From positions 1 to 54,993 of the IMG/VR virus record IMGVR_UViG_3300045977_000377: 54,993 nt of DNA. One strand, written 5' to 3'. Each line of letters begins with the position of its first letter. The stretch's first letter is position 1. Source of the stretch: a virus. Both the position numbers and the translations under genes were made by a program. Positions 32,698 to 40,211 of this stretch are shown piece by piece. A model generated the notes under the pieces. It ran no database searches. It saw only the letters and a program-made list of their open reading frames with translations, and had not been told where the DNA came from.

Positions 32698-33243
32698 TCA
32701 GCGGATCGTCCGGATCAGCGCGGCGACAATCGGCCGCCGCCGGGAATCGTCGCGCCAATCCGGCGCGCGGCGGTAGCTCTCGTCTTCGATGCGCCGGTAT
32801 TCGATGATGGTCTCGCCGCCGTTCACTTTCCCCTGCCACATCTCCTGGCCCGCGTATGGCCCGAAGATGCCGGGGCCGGTGAGGATGTTCCTGTGCGGCC
32901 GCTCGGCCTGCCCGATGGAGAAGTCCCCGAACAACTCGTCGGTCGACGCGATGAGATGCCCGGCCCACTTGGCGTCCCGCGCTTTGCCGTAGCCGACGCC
33001 GACGGCCCACGAGCCGTCGCTGAAGTCGCCGTCGAACGGATCGGCCGAGCCGAGCTTCTCCTCGTACCTCCGGTTATAGACAACGGCGCGCACGGTGAGC
33101 GGCTGGACCTCGACGCCGAAGTACTCGCCCACATCGATGGCGACACGGGTCGCGATGATGCAGAGGTCGCGCCGACCGTAGAGCCGCTCCAGTCCCGGCG
33201 CGAGCAGCATCGAGAGCGCGCGGAAGAGTTCCTCGCCGGTCAT
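32698..33243 (-). CDS. Conserved hypothetical protein (181 aa)
   Basis: The start at ATG 33243 overlaps the upstream stop. The protein begins MTGEELFRALSMLLAPGLER and contains DLCIIATRVAIDVGEYFGVE followed by PLTVRAVVYNRRYE, then GGETIIEYRRIED. It has an alpha/beta look with no membrane segments. From memory similar proteins occur in phages and actinobacteria without a known role. It is the last gene before promoter copy 2. Confidence 0.75.
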   Translation of the reverse strand: MTGEELFRALSMLLAPGLERLYGRRDLCIIATRVAIDVGEYFGVEVQPLTVRAVVYNRRYEEKLGSADPFDGDFSDGSWAVGVGYGKARDAKWAGHLIASTDELFGDFSIGQAERPHRNILTGPGIFGPYAGQEMWQGKVNGGETIIEYRRIEDESYRRAPDWRDDSRRRPIVAALIRTIR

Positions 33244-33494
33244 CAATCGCCCAAGTCCACTTCCGATTCCTCGCACGGCTCGTATGCATCCGGCGCCACG
33301 ATGATCGGCGGCATCCCGGCGGCGATGCGGCGTTGGTTGAGCACGGCCATGCAGAGATCGCAGATCGGCTCACGGTCGCCTTCTGGATCGGCCTTGCCGT
33401 GCTTCATGCGGATGCTGGGAACCTTGTTCGGGTTGTAGCTAAAGATGAGTCGCCCGCATGTAGCGCAAGGCGAAGTCAGGCCGATATATCCCAT
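33243..33494 (-). CDS. Zinc-ribbon protein (83 aa)
   Basis: Two paired-cysteine motifs, CATC at about residue 10 and CDLC at about 45, are separated by about 32 residues and likely bind one zinc ion. The start ATG 33494 has aacgacg upstream with a weak ribosome site. The C-terminus is acidic (EPCEESEVDLGD). Its stop overlaps the next start by four bases. Function is unknown. Confidence 0.72.
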   Translation of the reverse strand: MGYIGLTSPCATCGRLIFSYNPNKVPSIRMKHGKADPEGDREPICDLCMAVLNQRRIAAGMPPIIVAPDAYEPCEESEVDLGD

Positions 33495-33500
33495 CGTCGT

Positions 33501-33941
33501 TCACCCTTTCCGCCGCGCCTTCCGCTCACGCGCCGCCGCCACCTTCTCGACGGCGCGAATCGCCCGCCGCCCCGGAGCTTCGATCTCGCGGAGCCCGTGC
33601 GCGGCCGCCTCCGCGCCGCTCTTGAAGAGCGCGACGGTTCGCTTCGGAATCTTGAGAACCCGGTCGCACATCGCCGCGAAGCGGAGCGCGAGAAGCTCGT
33701 GCCCGCGCGGATTCCGGTCATGGCACTGCGCCCATCCGGTGCAGACGAAGTCCGTCGAGGTATGGCAGTAGAAGATCGACGGAGGCTGCTCGCCGGTCGG
33801 CTTGTCGTACTCGGTCAGCTTCTCGTACTCGTGCGCCATCCAGACGCCGGAGGGAACGTCGCGGCGGTACGGGCACGTCTCGCAGGGCTCGGTGCGGCAT
33901 TGTAGTTTGCTCACGGCTTCCTCTTCTTTCACGTTCGACAT
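33501..33941 (-). CDS. Cysteine-rich protein resembling the DUF6283-type family
   Basis: The 146-aa protein has KLQCRTEPCETCPYRRDVPS followed by GVWMAHEYEKL and FYCHTSTDFVCTGWAQCHDR. This cysteine pattern with a PYRRDVPSGVW signature is known from a family of unknown function in phages and actinobacteria; I cite it from memory. The C-terminal part is a basic helix (KVAAARERKARRKG). ATG follows the previous stop directly (TGA-ATG). It probably binds metal. Confidence 0.75.
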   Translation of the reverse strand: MSNVKEEEAVSKLQCRTEPCETCPYRRDVPSGVWMAHEYEKLTEYDKPTGEQPPSIFYCHTSTDFVCTGWAQCHDRNPRGHELLALRFAAMCDRVLKIPKRTVALFKSGAEAAAHGLREIEAPGRRAIRAVEKVAAARERKARRKG

Positions 33942-34121
33942 TCACAACTCCGTTACCTCCAGGCCCGGCCCGAGCTTGTTCAGCCAGTTGGTCAGATTGG
34001 TGATCGGTTGGCCGAGAAACTTCTCCACGATGGGCGCGCACTCCACGATGGTCAGATCCTCATCCACGCCGACCCCCACCGTCATCTTCGGGTGACTGAT
34101 CCATAGTCGATGTAGCATCAT
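33942..34121 (-). CDS. Hypothetical protein (59 aa)
   Basis: This small gene runs from ATG 34121 to TGA 33942, flush against both neighbours. It reads MMLHRLWISHPKMTVGVGVD, then LTIVECAPIVEKFLGQPITN and ends LNKLGPGLEVTEL. An alpha/beta fold is plausible. Tight packing between two genes and a protein-like sequence support it. No family is recognised. Confidence 0.6.
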   Translation of the reverse strand: MMLHRLWISHPKMTVGVGVDEDLTIVECAPIVEKFLGQPITNLTNWLNKLGPGLEVTEL

Positions 34122-34202
34122 TCAGCACGATACCCAAAACACCATCACCACCATCAGGAGCACGATCACTCTCGGGACCAGGAGATCGTTCGCCCGCTGC
34201 AT
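34122..34202 (-). CDS. Very small membrane peptide (26 aa)
   Basis: Between the stop of the 65-aa gene and the start of the 59-aa gene, ATG 34202 to TGA 34122 encodes a charged start followed by a single hydrophobic helix (PRVIVLLMVVMVFWVSC). Both junctions are exact stop-start contacts (TGA-ATG), as for the rest of this unit, which argues for translation. Function is unknown. Confidence 0.45.
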   Translation of the reverse strand: MQRANDLLVPRVIVLLMVVMVFWVSC

Positions 34203-34400
34203 TCACTCCCGCTCCGCGTAGAGCCAGTCGACGCCGTCGGGAAACGAGTAGATCCAGACGTTCGTTTTTGGATTGCGGGCCGTGTTCCGCCGATGGTCCT
34301 CCTGCGTGTAGCCGTGCTCCTCCATCGCGTGCTCCTGCATCGCGATGAGCCCGCCGCCTTGGTGGCCGCAGATCATACAGGTCAGCTTATAAATCGCCAT
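34203..34400 (-). CDS. C2H2-like zinc protein (65 aa)
   Basis: The protein starts MAIYKLTCMICGHQGGGLIA and continues MQEHAMEEHGYTQEDH. The order C-x2-C ... H-x4-H resembles a small zinc finger. The C-terminal half (NVWIYSFPDGVDWLYAERE) is aromatic. ATG 34400 is preceded by ttataagctg without a strong ribosome site. It may bind nucleic acid or protein. Confidence 0.68.
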   Translation of the reverse strand: MAIYKLTCMICGHQGGGLIAMQEHAMEEHGYTQEDHRRNTARNPKTNVWIYSFPDGVDWLYAERE

Positions 34401-34404
34401 ACGC

Positions 34405-34680
34405 TTATTGTTTTTTCCTGGTGAAGTCGACGGACTCGCGGGCCTCGCGTTCGGCGCCGGGCAATCTTTCGATGAGCAGGATCTCGTCCCGCGCGACTCC
34501 GAGCGCGCATACGTTGCAAACGATTTCCGCCTTCGGATATTTGCGGAGGATCTTCTGCCCCGAGGGATAAATGCCGACGCGCTCGCCGCAGCGGGCGCAG
34601 ACATGCGAGAAGTCGGCCTGCGGATGAACGCGCGTCATGAGATCGACGCGCATGACGAACAGTAACGGCGACTCGGACAT
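34405..34680 (-). CDS. Zinc-ribbon protein (91 aa), paralogue of 48965-49237
   Basis: The core HPQADFSHVCARCGERVGIY is followed by AEIVCNVCALG. The two CxxC pairs form a ribbon. The gene at 48965 encodes a related protein with HPRTDY, CGRCG and ELICNIC at the same spacing, so the two are copies. Here it is directly downstream (8 bases) of an RGHF-motif gene, and the other copy also lies near one. A functional link between the two families is inferred. Confidence 0.75.
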   Translation of the reverse strand: MSESPLLFVMRVDLMTRVHPQADFSHVCARCGERVGIYPSGQKILRKYPKAEIVCNVCALGVARDEILLIERLPGAEREARESVDFTRKKQ

Positions 34681-34688
34681 AGCTCGCC

Positions 34689-35612
34689 TTACACCTTCAC
34701 CTTGATCTCGCGCGCCGGAGCTTTGGTCCCCTTGGTTCCGCGAATCACCGACGGCGTCCAGACCAACTGGTGGTATTTGCCGAAGAGCCCGCGCCCTTCG
34801 CGATAGTCGCGGAAGTGCCCTCGGCAGATGTGAAGGGCCTTCGCGATGCCGACCTCGTTAGATCGCCCCTCCTGCCGCAGGATCTGCTTCAGCGGCTCGA
34901 TCACGAGCGTCTTGTAGGCGCAGGGCTCGACGCCGTGCCGCGCCTTGTATTTCTTCACCAGCGGCGCGGGCACGCGATTGTCGTCCAGCCGCACGTTCTT
35001 GCAGTGCAGGAAGCTGACGGCCAGGAAGCCGACGTTGAACCACGTCATCAGCTTCTGCATCATGTCCTGGTAGTGGCCGCCCGTGAACGATTGCATCCAC
35101 GGCCGGTCGACCAGCCTGCCCTCCGCGTCGACGGCAAAGAAGCACGGGCCGTGGCTCCCGTCGGCGGTGACGCCGAAGGGCCTGCAGTAGTCGATGAACA
35201 GTTCGCACCAGTAGATCCACTTCACGTTGTCGGGCACGCCTTCGCCCTTGAACTCGTTGCGCTCCATGGCGGCGAAGTACATGCCGCAGCGGCCGTTGGG
35301 CACGGGCTGAGTGGAGTCGCCCGCCTCCTTCGAGTGGATGATCTTGGGCAGGCGATGCTCGCACCAGAACTGCTTGTAGGGCGGCGCGAGGTTCGGGAAG
35401 TGGACGGAGAGATCCCAGTATTCCTGGTCGCTCGCCGTGTAGTAATAGTCGGACACGTTGTCGATCAGGAGCACCGGCAGATCGGGATTCTGCAGCGCTT
35501 GGTTGACGCGGAGCGTATGCTCCAGCCAGTGCTTCTCGTGTTGAGGCGCAATCCACATCGGCATCTGGACGCGGGCGCCGGGCGCGCGGAGATCATCGAT
35601 AAATCGGGGCAT
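34689..35612 (-). CDS. RGHF-motif protein, copy A (possible anti-defence family)
   Basis: A 307-aa protein, start ATG 35612. The C-terminal third has YKTLVIEPLKQILRQEG and ALHICRGHFRDYREGRGLFG, then a W and a VIRG turn. The gene at 47832 shares this region (ALHLCRGHFAYYPPTGKGLF) and the upstream HCKNV/HCKSV motif, so they are diverged paralogues. The RGHF-plus-W arrangement recalls, from memory, the C-terminal motif of the AcrVA2 anti-CRISPR family; this is a weak similarity by eye. No catalytic triad or membrane segment is seen. Confidence 0.8.
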   Translation of the reverse strand: MPRFIDDLRAPGARVQMPMWIAPQHEKHWLEHTLRVNQALQNPDLPVLLIDNVSDYYYTASDQEYWDLSVHFPNLAPPYKQFWCEHRLPKIIHSKEAGDSTQPVPNGRCGMYFAAMERNEFKGEGVPDNVKWIYWCELFIDYCRPFGVTADGSHGPCFFAVDAEGRLVDRPWMQSFTGGHYQDMMQKLMTWFNVGFLAVSFLHCKNVRLDDNRVPAPLVKKYKARHGVEPCAYKTLVIEPLKQILRQEGRSNEVGIAKALHICRGHFRDYREGRGLFGKYHQLVWTPSVIRGTKGTKAPAREIKVKV

Positions 35613-35994
35613 AGGGTTTCAGTTGGCGGCGACTTTGCAGCGCGGGCAGAACACGCGGCCGTTGAGCGCTCGGTGCAGATAGCCGACGGCGTGCGCGATG
35701 TGGCCGCAGTCGAGCATAATGACCGACTGCGGAGGATCGACGGACAACACGTTGACGTAAACGATTTCGCGATGGAACGGAGTGAAAGGCGGATTGAACC
35801 GAACGGTCATGCGGCCGAACCAGCCTCGGATTTCTTCTTCCGACATGGCGAGCCTCATTCGGTGGAGGCGAGTCCAGAGGGCCGTACCCAAGGAAGCGCG
35901 TGCCTCGCTTCCCCGGCGCAAAGGACTCGCCATAAAACGGAGAGACCAACGTCACCTCCCCCGAGATACCGCTGGCCTCTCCCATGAAGTTCAC
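35593..35994 (-). CDS. Possible protein fragment in a frame that loses its stop
   Basis: GTG 35994 overlaps the upstream stop (GTGA). About 50 codons look coding: GEASGISGEVTLVSPFYGES and GTRFLGYGPLDSPPPNE with G/C-rich third positions. Near 35846 the coding character moves to another frame (next gene), while this frame runs on to 35593. Either a short gene has lost its stop, or a +1 shift joins it to the next ORF. Confidence 0.35.
   Translation of the reverse strand: MNFMGEASGISGEVTLVSPFYGESFAPGKRGTRFLGYGPLDSPPPNEARHVGRRNPRLVRPHDRSVQSAFHSVPSRNRLRQRVVRRSSAVGHYARLRPHRARRRLSAPSAQRPRVLPALQSRRQLKPYAPIYR
35619..35846 (-). CDS. Small zinc-motif protein (75 aa)
   Basis: ATG 35846 has gaatgaggctcgcc upstream. 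The protein reads MSEEEIRGWFGRMTVRFNPP and ends with VIMLDCGHIAHAVGYLHRAL and VFCPRCKVAAN. CGH...H and CPRC suggest zinc binding. A longer frame to 35933 has a non-protein-like start. It lies six bases upstream of the RGHF-motif gene. It may be the second half of a frame-shifted gene (see the preceding entry). Confidence 0.65.
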   Translation of the reverse strand: MSEEEIRGWFGRMTVRFNPPFTPFHREIVYVNVLSVDPPQSVIMLDCGHIAHAVGYLHRALNGRVFCPRCKVAAN

Positions 35995-36308
35995 GCCGCG
36001 CCCCGGCGAGCGGACACAACGTGAACGGACTTGCGGTCATACGCATCGGGATCGAAGAATCGCGTCAGCGGCCGCGACGGATCTTTCCTGGCGATGCTGG
36101 TGTTCTGGAACTCGTTCCAGGCGTCGATGCCCTTCTGGGTGATGCGGAAGCCGCGCGCCGGAATGAACTCGATCCACTGCTGAATGAGCATCGACCGGAA
36201 CGGCCGCTGGTCGAACGCCTGCGCCTCCTCGATCCGCATGTGGTGGCGCGAGCCCATGTCCATGAAGGTTTGCAGCATGGGGAACTGGCGATTGGAGAGA
36301 CGGGTCAT
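35991..36308 (-). CDS. Winged-helix-like hypothetical protein (105 aa)
   Basis: ATG 36308 overlaps the upstream stop by four bases. The protein begins MTRLSNRQFPMLQTFMDMGS and has FRSMLIQQWIEFIPARGFRI followed by TQKGIDAWNEF. The helix-turn-beta pattern with the phrase TQKGIDAW resembles small winged-helix domains in phages. A longer frame to 36620 is a shadow. It may be a DNA-binding regulator, but that is tentative. Confidence 0.7.
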   Translation of the reverse strand: MTRLSNRQFPMLQTFMDMGSRHHMRIEEAQAFDQRPFRSMLIQQWIEFIPARGFRITQKGIDAWNEFQNTSIARKDPSRPLTRFFDPDAYDRKSVHVVSARRGAA

Positions 36309-36499
36309 TGGAACTTCACCTCCAACTCGGAGTCGCGAGCGATGGCGTCGACATGGGGGTTGAAGCGCTCGCTGACGATCTTGATGCCGTCCTCCGTCGG
36401 GTGAATGACGCCGAGGACGCCGTGCTTCGGGTGGCAGATCTCGACCGGGCGCTCGTCCGCGATGCCCGGCTGGTATGCGGAGAACATGAGGCGCGTCAT
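36305..36499 (-). CDS. Tandem paralogue 1 (64 aa)
   Basis: The core VEICHPKHGVLGVIHPTEDG followed by IKIVSERFNPH matches the next gene upstream (IEIHHPVHGLIGAIYPTERG, RIVSKYLDA). Both are short alpha/beta proteins with the HP-HG-IG-(H/Y)PTE signature. They are adjacent and overlap by four bases, so a tandem duplication is clear. Function is unknown. Confidence 0.75.
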   Translation of the reverse strand: MTRLMFSAYQPGIADERPVEICHPKHGVLGVIHPTEDGIKIVSERFNPHVDAIARDSELEVKFQ

Positions 36500-36705
36500 A
36501 CGATGAACACCTCCAGCGCAGGCGGCTCGGTCGGATTGAGAGCGACGAGATTCTGGTCGAAGGCGTCGAGGTATTTCGAGACGATCCGGACGCCTCGCTC
36601 GGTCGGGTAGATCGCGCCAATCAGGCCGTGAACCGGATGGTGGATCTCGATCATCAACCCACGCTCCGGCTGGACGTTGTGGATCTTCGGCCAGAGGTGC
36701 GTCAT
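36496..36705 (-). CDS. Tandem paralogue 2 (69 aa)
   Basis: ATG 36705 overlaps the upstream stop (ATGA). The protein starts MTHLWPKIHNVQPERGLMIE and then carries HHPVHGLIGAIYPTERGVRI, the same signature as its downstream neighbour. A frame open to 36792 is a shadow of the next gene. The pair may form a heterodimer or have diverged targets. No known family. Confidence 0.75.
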   Translation of the reverse strand: MTHLWPKIHNVQPERGLMIEIHHPVHGLIGAIYPTERGVRIVSKYLDAFDQNLVALNPTEPPALEVFIV

Positions 36706-36974
36706 ACGGTCTCCCTCATCATCCGGATGCGCGCCGGGGTGACGGCGTGCTCGTCGCAGTACGCGCAGCACTCGCCGTCGTTGACCGGCCACGCGCGATT
36801 CGGGTACTCGGGGAACGGCTCGCCGCAGATCGAGCAGATCTTCGGCTCCAGCTTGACGCGCTCGGCGCCCGTGATCGCCCAGTGCCCATGCGTTGTCCGG
36901 ACCACTACCACGCCGCTCAGATCCGGCCGGGCGCCCAACTCGCGGCGGGCCGCCGCTTCGGTTCGGAAGATCAT
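36702..36974 (-). CDS. Zinc-motif protein (90 aa)
   Basis: The protein reads MIFRTEAAARRELGARPDLS and contains ICSICGEPFPEYPNRAWPVN followed by DGECCAYCDEHAV. Two CxxC pairs spaced by about 20 residues form a likely zinc ribbon. It is in the middle of a chain of 4-base overlapped genes. Function is unknown. Confidence 0.75.
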   Translation of the reverse strand: MIFRTEAAARRELGARPDLSGVVVVRTTHGHWAITGAERVKLEPKICSICGEPFPEYPNRAWPVNDGECCAYCDEHAVTPARIRMMRETV

Positions 36975-37378
36975 GCCACGGCCCTCCCGTTGACGGGTTG
37001 CGGCTCCATCTTCACGGTCGGCCTGCTTGCCCCTTCTTTCCGCTGCGCGCGGCTGATGCGTTGGGCGTCCTTCATCTTTTTGATTTTGAGCGCGCGTTGC
37101 TTCGGCGTAAGCCCGGCCCAGTACCGCTTCATGCTCTGTGATCCGCGCCTCCGCTCTTCCGGCGTCTGGTTGCCGGTTTTCTTTTTGCCGCTCGCGCCCA
37201 CCGGCTTCCCGTTCAACTTGGTCGCGAACTTTTCGAGAGACGCTGCTCTCTCGGCCGCCTCCTTGGGCGGCCTGCCCATGCGCGGCCGGTCGAGCATCGT
37301 CTGCACCTCGGCCAGCTTCTGCGCGAGATCCTCGGCATAGCCGAGGATCTCCCGCGATAGCCCGTCGTTTTGTTTCAT
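36971..37378 (-). CDS. Basic DNA-binding-like protein (135 aa)
   Basis: ATG 37378 is chosen because ggagg lies 11 bases upstream; ATG 37402 is the alternative. The N-terminal part is a helix (ILGYAEDLAQKLAEVQTMLD), followed by GRPPKEAAERAASLEKFATK with an AT-hook-like GRPPK. The C-terminal part (TPEERRRGSQSMKRYWAGLT, PKQRALKIKKMKDAQRISRA) resembles NUMOD3-like helical DNA-binding repeats. It probably binds DNA. The gap upstream (37379-37490) may hold a promoter. Confidence 0.7.
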   Translation of the reverse strand: MKQNDGLSREILGYAEDLAQKLAEVQTMLDRPRMGRPPKEAAERAASLEKFATKLNGKPVGASGKKKTGNQTPEERRRGSQSMKRYWAGLTPKQRALKIKKMKDAQRISRAQRKEGASRPTVKMEPQPVNGRAVA

Positions 37379-37490
37379 TGCCCTGTTTTCCTCCATCGCC
37401 ACTTTCCGGTGTTAGCGATTACCACATGGAGATGCTATCAGCTTTAACACCTACAAACCCAAACGAGTGTGTTCTCGTTCACCACGGCAT

Positions 37491-37736
37491 CTATGCATCA
37501 TCCCTCGATTGTCGGGCCTTGTCCTCTCGATGCTTTCGGATGGCTTCGTCCACATCGGCCTGCGTGAACACCTTGGGCGCCGGGCCGGGAAGCTCGGCGC
37601 GATGCTGCGGCGGCGTCATGATGTCTTCGAGTAGCCGCTCGAAGCGGCCGCCGCGCCAACCCTCGGGCATGCGCGTCTTCTGCGCCAGCCGCCGCATCAA
37701 CGAATCGATGTCGTTGCCCTGATCGTCGGGTTCCAT
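37491..37736 (-). CDS. Hypothetical protein (81 aa)
   Basis: ATG 37736 has a strong ribosome site (ctggaggttagcg). The protein reads MEPDDQGNDIDSLMRRLAQK and continues with WRGGRFERLLEDIMTPPQH and FTQADVDEAIRKHREDKARQ. It is charged and helical. It follows the zinc protein of the replication block by two bases, so a role in replication is possible. Family not recognised. Confidence 0.7.
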   Translation of the reverse strand: MEPDDQGNDIDSLMRRLAQKTRMPEGWRGGRFERLLEDIMTPPQHRAELPGPAPKVFTQADVDEAIRKHREDKARQSRDDA

Positions 37737-37738
37737 CG

Positions 37739-38122
37739 CTAACCTCCAGCGCGGCACTTGCAGGGCCGCGACACGTTCGCTTCGTAGGGTTGCATGTTGC
37801 CGATTTTGACCATCTTGGTGAACGACTCCCAGCCGCTTCCATTGCAGACCTGGCAGTCCGGATTGCCCAGCGACCGCATGGTCGGACGCCGCATCCGCTC
37901 CGCGACCTGGATCAGGTCCATCGGTTTCGGGCAGACGGTGTGCGTGTCGATGACATCACCGATCAGCCGCTGCAAAAACTTCGCGTCGGTGTCGGAGATC
38001 CGGCGCAAGGTCTGCCTCAGTTCCTTCTGCGCCATCGGCAGGGCTGGATACTTGTCGAGGCAACTCAGCCGCTCGATCTGGTCGTCGTAGAACTTGTCAG
38101 GCAGTAGCTTTGAGCCGCTCAC
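37739..38122 (-). CDS. Replication-block protein with CxxCxGxG zinc motif
   Basis: The 127-aa protein starts MSGSKLLPDKFYDDQIERLS, a helical region, then CPKPMDLIQVAERM. The C-terminal part has DCQVCNGSGWESF and RPCKCRAGG, a DnaJ-like zinc motif. Similar small proteins stand next to initiator genes in many phages and may assist a helicase loader. It overlaps the initiator gene by 26 bases. Confidence 0.75.
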   Translation of the reverse strand: MSGSKLLPDKFYDDQIERLSCLDKYPALPMAQKELRQTLRRISDTDAKFLQRLIGDVIDTHTVCPKPMDLIQVAERMRRPTMRSLGNPDCQVCNGSGWESFTKMVKIGNMQPYEANVSRPCKCRAGG

Positions 38123-39014
38123 GCCAGACCTCCGGATCTTGCCCTTCCGCTCTCAGTTGGTCCCAGTCCTCGATCTCCGCGAGAACCATCCAGTGCCGCT
38201 CATCGACCGCCCGCATCTCGCGCCGGTGACGGTCCACGTAGGTTTCCCGCTCGACGCCTTTCCGGCCTGCGGGCGGATACTCCCACTCGCCGGAATGTAG
38301 CCACCTCCACAACTGCGGGATGAAGCGGTCGCGCGGGAGAGAGGCCCAGTGCTCCCGCCAGGACCCGTGGTTCCGGCGGATGGTCTTGGCGGTCGCCTCG
38401 ACGTCCGATGCAGCCAGAACCGTCCTGGCTTCGGCTACGGCCCTCCCAGGATTACCCGGCTCCGGATGGTCGGGCATCAGGTCCGCGACCAGCTCGCGGG
38501 CAGTCTGCTCCACCGCAGGGGCGGCGTTCGCGTTCGCGTTCGCGTTCGCGTTGGATGCGAAAGCATCCCCAGCCGCCGCCGCCGCCCGCGACTTCTCCGA
38601 CGCCACTACTGGTGGGAGTTTGGCGTCGGCGGCGGCGGCACGATGGTTCCCTTCCTCTAGTTCAAAGACATCTGGTTCTGTCGGGTAGTTTTGAACGCCC
38701 CCTACCGTCATAGTTGAACGGGGAGGGCGTTCACCCACCTCCCCGTCTGACACCGCAAAATTAAAGCGATAGGAATTGGAAGACCCCAGGTTGGGAGTGC
38801 TGATGACTATTCCAGTCACCCGCAGTTCCCGCACCCACCGACGAAGCGTCTCTCCCGGCACACCCAGCCGCCGCGCGGCGGTGCTCAAGGCCGGATTGCA
38901 CTGCCCGGTTCTCCGATTGCGGAACGAGAGAAGGCCGAGGAGCCCTTTGATCGCTCCTGGTGAAAGACCGCACCCCAAAATCTCCAAAGGCACACAGACG
39001 AATTGACCTTTCAT
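38097..39014 (-). CDS. Replication initiator-like protein (helix-turn-helix)
   Basis: A 305-aa protein. The N-terminal 80 residues form a winged-helix-like domain: SPGAIKGLLGLLSFRNRRTG then NPALSTAARRLGVPGETLRR and a recognition part RELRVTGIVISTP. A flexible linker includes an NA repeat, and the C-terminal helical part may bind a helicase loader. This is the order seen in phage O-type or replisome-organiser proteins. It lies among a zinc helper, HNH and nuclease genes. DNA target sites are not visible inside the gene. Confidence 0.78.
   Translation of the reverse strand: MKGQFVCVPLEILGCGLSPGAIKGLLGLLSFRNRRTGQCNPALSTAARRLGVPGETLRRWVRELRVTGIVISTPNLGSSNSYRFNFAVSDGEVGERPPRSTMTVGGVQNYPTEPDVFELEEGNHRAAAADAKLPPVVASEKSRAAAAAGDAFASNANANANANAAPAVEQTARELVADLMPDHPEPGNPGRAVAEARTVLAASDVEATAKTIRRNHGSWREHWASLPRDRFIPQLWRWLHSGEWEYPPAGRKGVERETYVDRHRREMRAVDERHWMVLAEIEDWDQLRAEGQDPEVWRERLKATA
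38523..38552. repeat. Hexanucleotide repeat in the initiator gene
   Basis: Four perfect copies of ttcgcg plus a partial unit encode (Asn-Ala)5 in the linker of the initiator-like protein. Because the unit is six bases, changes in copy number keep the frame and would only change linker length. Confidence 0.85.
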
Positions 39015-39703
39015 GACCGGCTCCTTGCCCTGCGGCGTTCCCTGCGCTGGCGCCCAATCTCAGTGCATGTGTCACAGAAGTGGCACGTAGGCAAAGCGGC
39101 CAACTCACTGGCCGGGATCGCTTCGACATGGCCGCATGACAGAACCAATCCGGCCAGCGGCATCTGCCTCTTGGAATTGTTCTTGGCCGTTCGGAACCCG
39201 GCGAAACGGATTGCGCGGATCGCCCGCTCAACTGAATCGCCGGTCGCGCCGGGATCAGGAACTGGATCGTATCTGTGCGGTAGCTTGTATTCCCCTATCG
39301 CCGCCAGAAACTCAGCGAACTCGTCTCCCGTTGACCGCTGATGGAGTCTCAGCCGTCGTTCTCGATCCGCTCTCGAATGACATCTCTTGCAAAGCCAGCG
39401 GATTTTCAGCGGCGCCGCGTAATCGTCATGATGGGCCTCGATTGGTGGGTTAGAACTTCCCCGTGGCCGCTCTGGCCTTGCTCCGCATTCAGAACATTCA
39501 TCGGGCCGGATGAGCAATCCCGCGCGAATCGCGGCTATTACTATGGCGCGGGCGTTTGCCTTTCCCTGTGCTGCCTGGAAAGGGTCAAGAAGGTATGGCG
39601 ACGAACATTGATACAGTCTGTAAGGACCGTTGGAGACGTTCCGCGCTTTCACGTAGGGAACTGGGGTCAGGACAAAAGGTATGATTTCTGTAGTAGCAGA
39701 CAC
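39011..39703 (-). CDS. HNH-like protein (230 aa)
   Basis: GTG 39703 has gaggagaagatccg upstream. The core is CSECGARPERP then PPIEAHHDDYAAPLKIRWLC KRCHSR, the usual HNH-type zinc fold with AHH and CxxCH, seen in many phage and plasmid proteins. A second pair CGHVEAIP...CHFCDTC lies at the C-terminus. It may nick DNA or bind it structurally. It overlaps the initiator start by four bases, so it is part of the replication block. Confidence 0.78.
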   Translation of the reverse strand: MSATTEIIPFVLTPVPYVKARNVSNGPYRLYQCSSPYLLDPFQAAQGKANARAIVIAAIRAGLLIRPDECSECGARPERPRGSSNPPIEAHHDDYAAPLKIRWLCKRCHSRADRERRLRLHQRSTGDEFAEFLAAIGEYKLPHRYDPVPDPGATGDSVERAIRAIRFAGFRTAKNNSKRQMPLAGLVLSCGHVEAIPASELAALPTCHFCDTCTEIGRQRRERRRARSRS

Positions 39704-39806
39704 CGGATCTTCTCCTCAAAAAACTCAGAACTTCTTGGCGGGAAGAGTCGGGAACTTCGTCGGAGCACACGGCGCGAATCCGGAGGGGACCGCGCCGTTT
39801 GCGTTT

Positions 39807-40211
39807 TCAGGGCGCCCTCGCCCGCGCGGCCAGGATCTGCGCCCACTCCACGAGGGCGCGTTCCTGATGGCCGTCGAGCCACCTCGCGAGAGACTCCACG
39901 CTATCGACCGTGCAGATCGCGAGTCGGTAGCCGAGGTAGATCTCCCGGTGCTTTGCTGCCTGCTCTAGTGAAGCGACCTCGCCAGGACGCTTCACCTCAA
40001 GCAGGAAGCCAGGAAAGATGGCGTGCTCCAGCGCGTAGTCCGGAGTGCCCTTCTCGACGCCGGTAATCCAGCGCCTGCCGTCGAGCGTCTTGTACCGGCC
40101 CGCATGCAGCCGCACCGGCCAGTAGGACCGCAGGCGCAGCAGATCGAGACATCCCTTCTCGACATCGTTCTCGACCAGCTTCACGCGCGGCGATGTGAGG
40201 CGGAAGGTCAC
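39807..40211 (-). CDS. VRR-NUC domain nuclease
   Basis: The product has 134 aa from GTG 40211, which overlaps the radical SAM gene stop (GTGA) behind gctggaggctctcca. The sequence has an N-terminal E (LVENDVEKGCLDLL), then GTPDYALEH and FLLEVKRPG, followed by HREIYLGYRLAICTVDSV. G-x-P-D and ExK are the catalytic signature of the VRR-NUC PD-(D/E)XK family. Likely a structure-specific nuclease in replication or recombination. The longer frame to 40754 is a shadow. Confidence 0.85.
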   Translation of the reverse strand: MTFRLTSPRVKLVENDVEKGCLDLLRLRSYWPVRLHAGRYKTLDGRRWITGVEKGTPDYALEHAIFPGFLLEVKRPGEVASLEQAAKHREIYLGYRLAICTVDSVESLARWLDGHQERALVEWAQILAARARAP

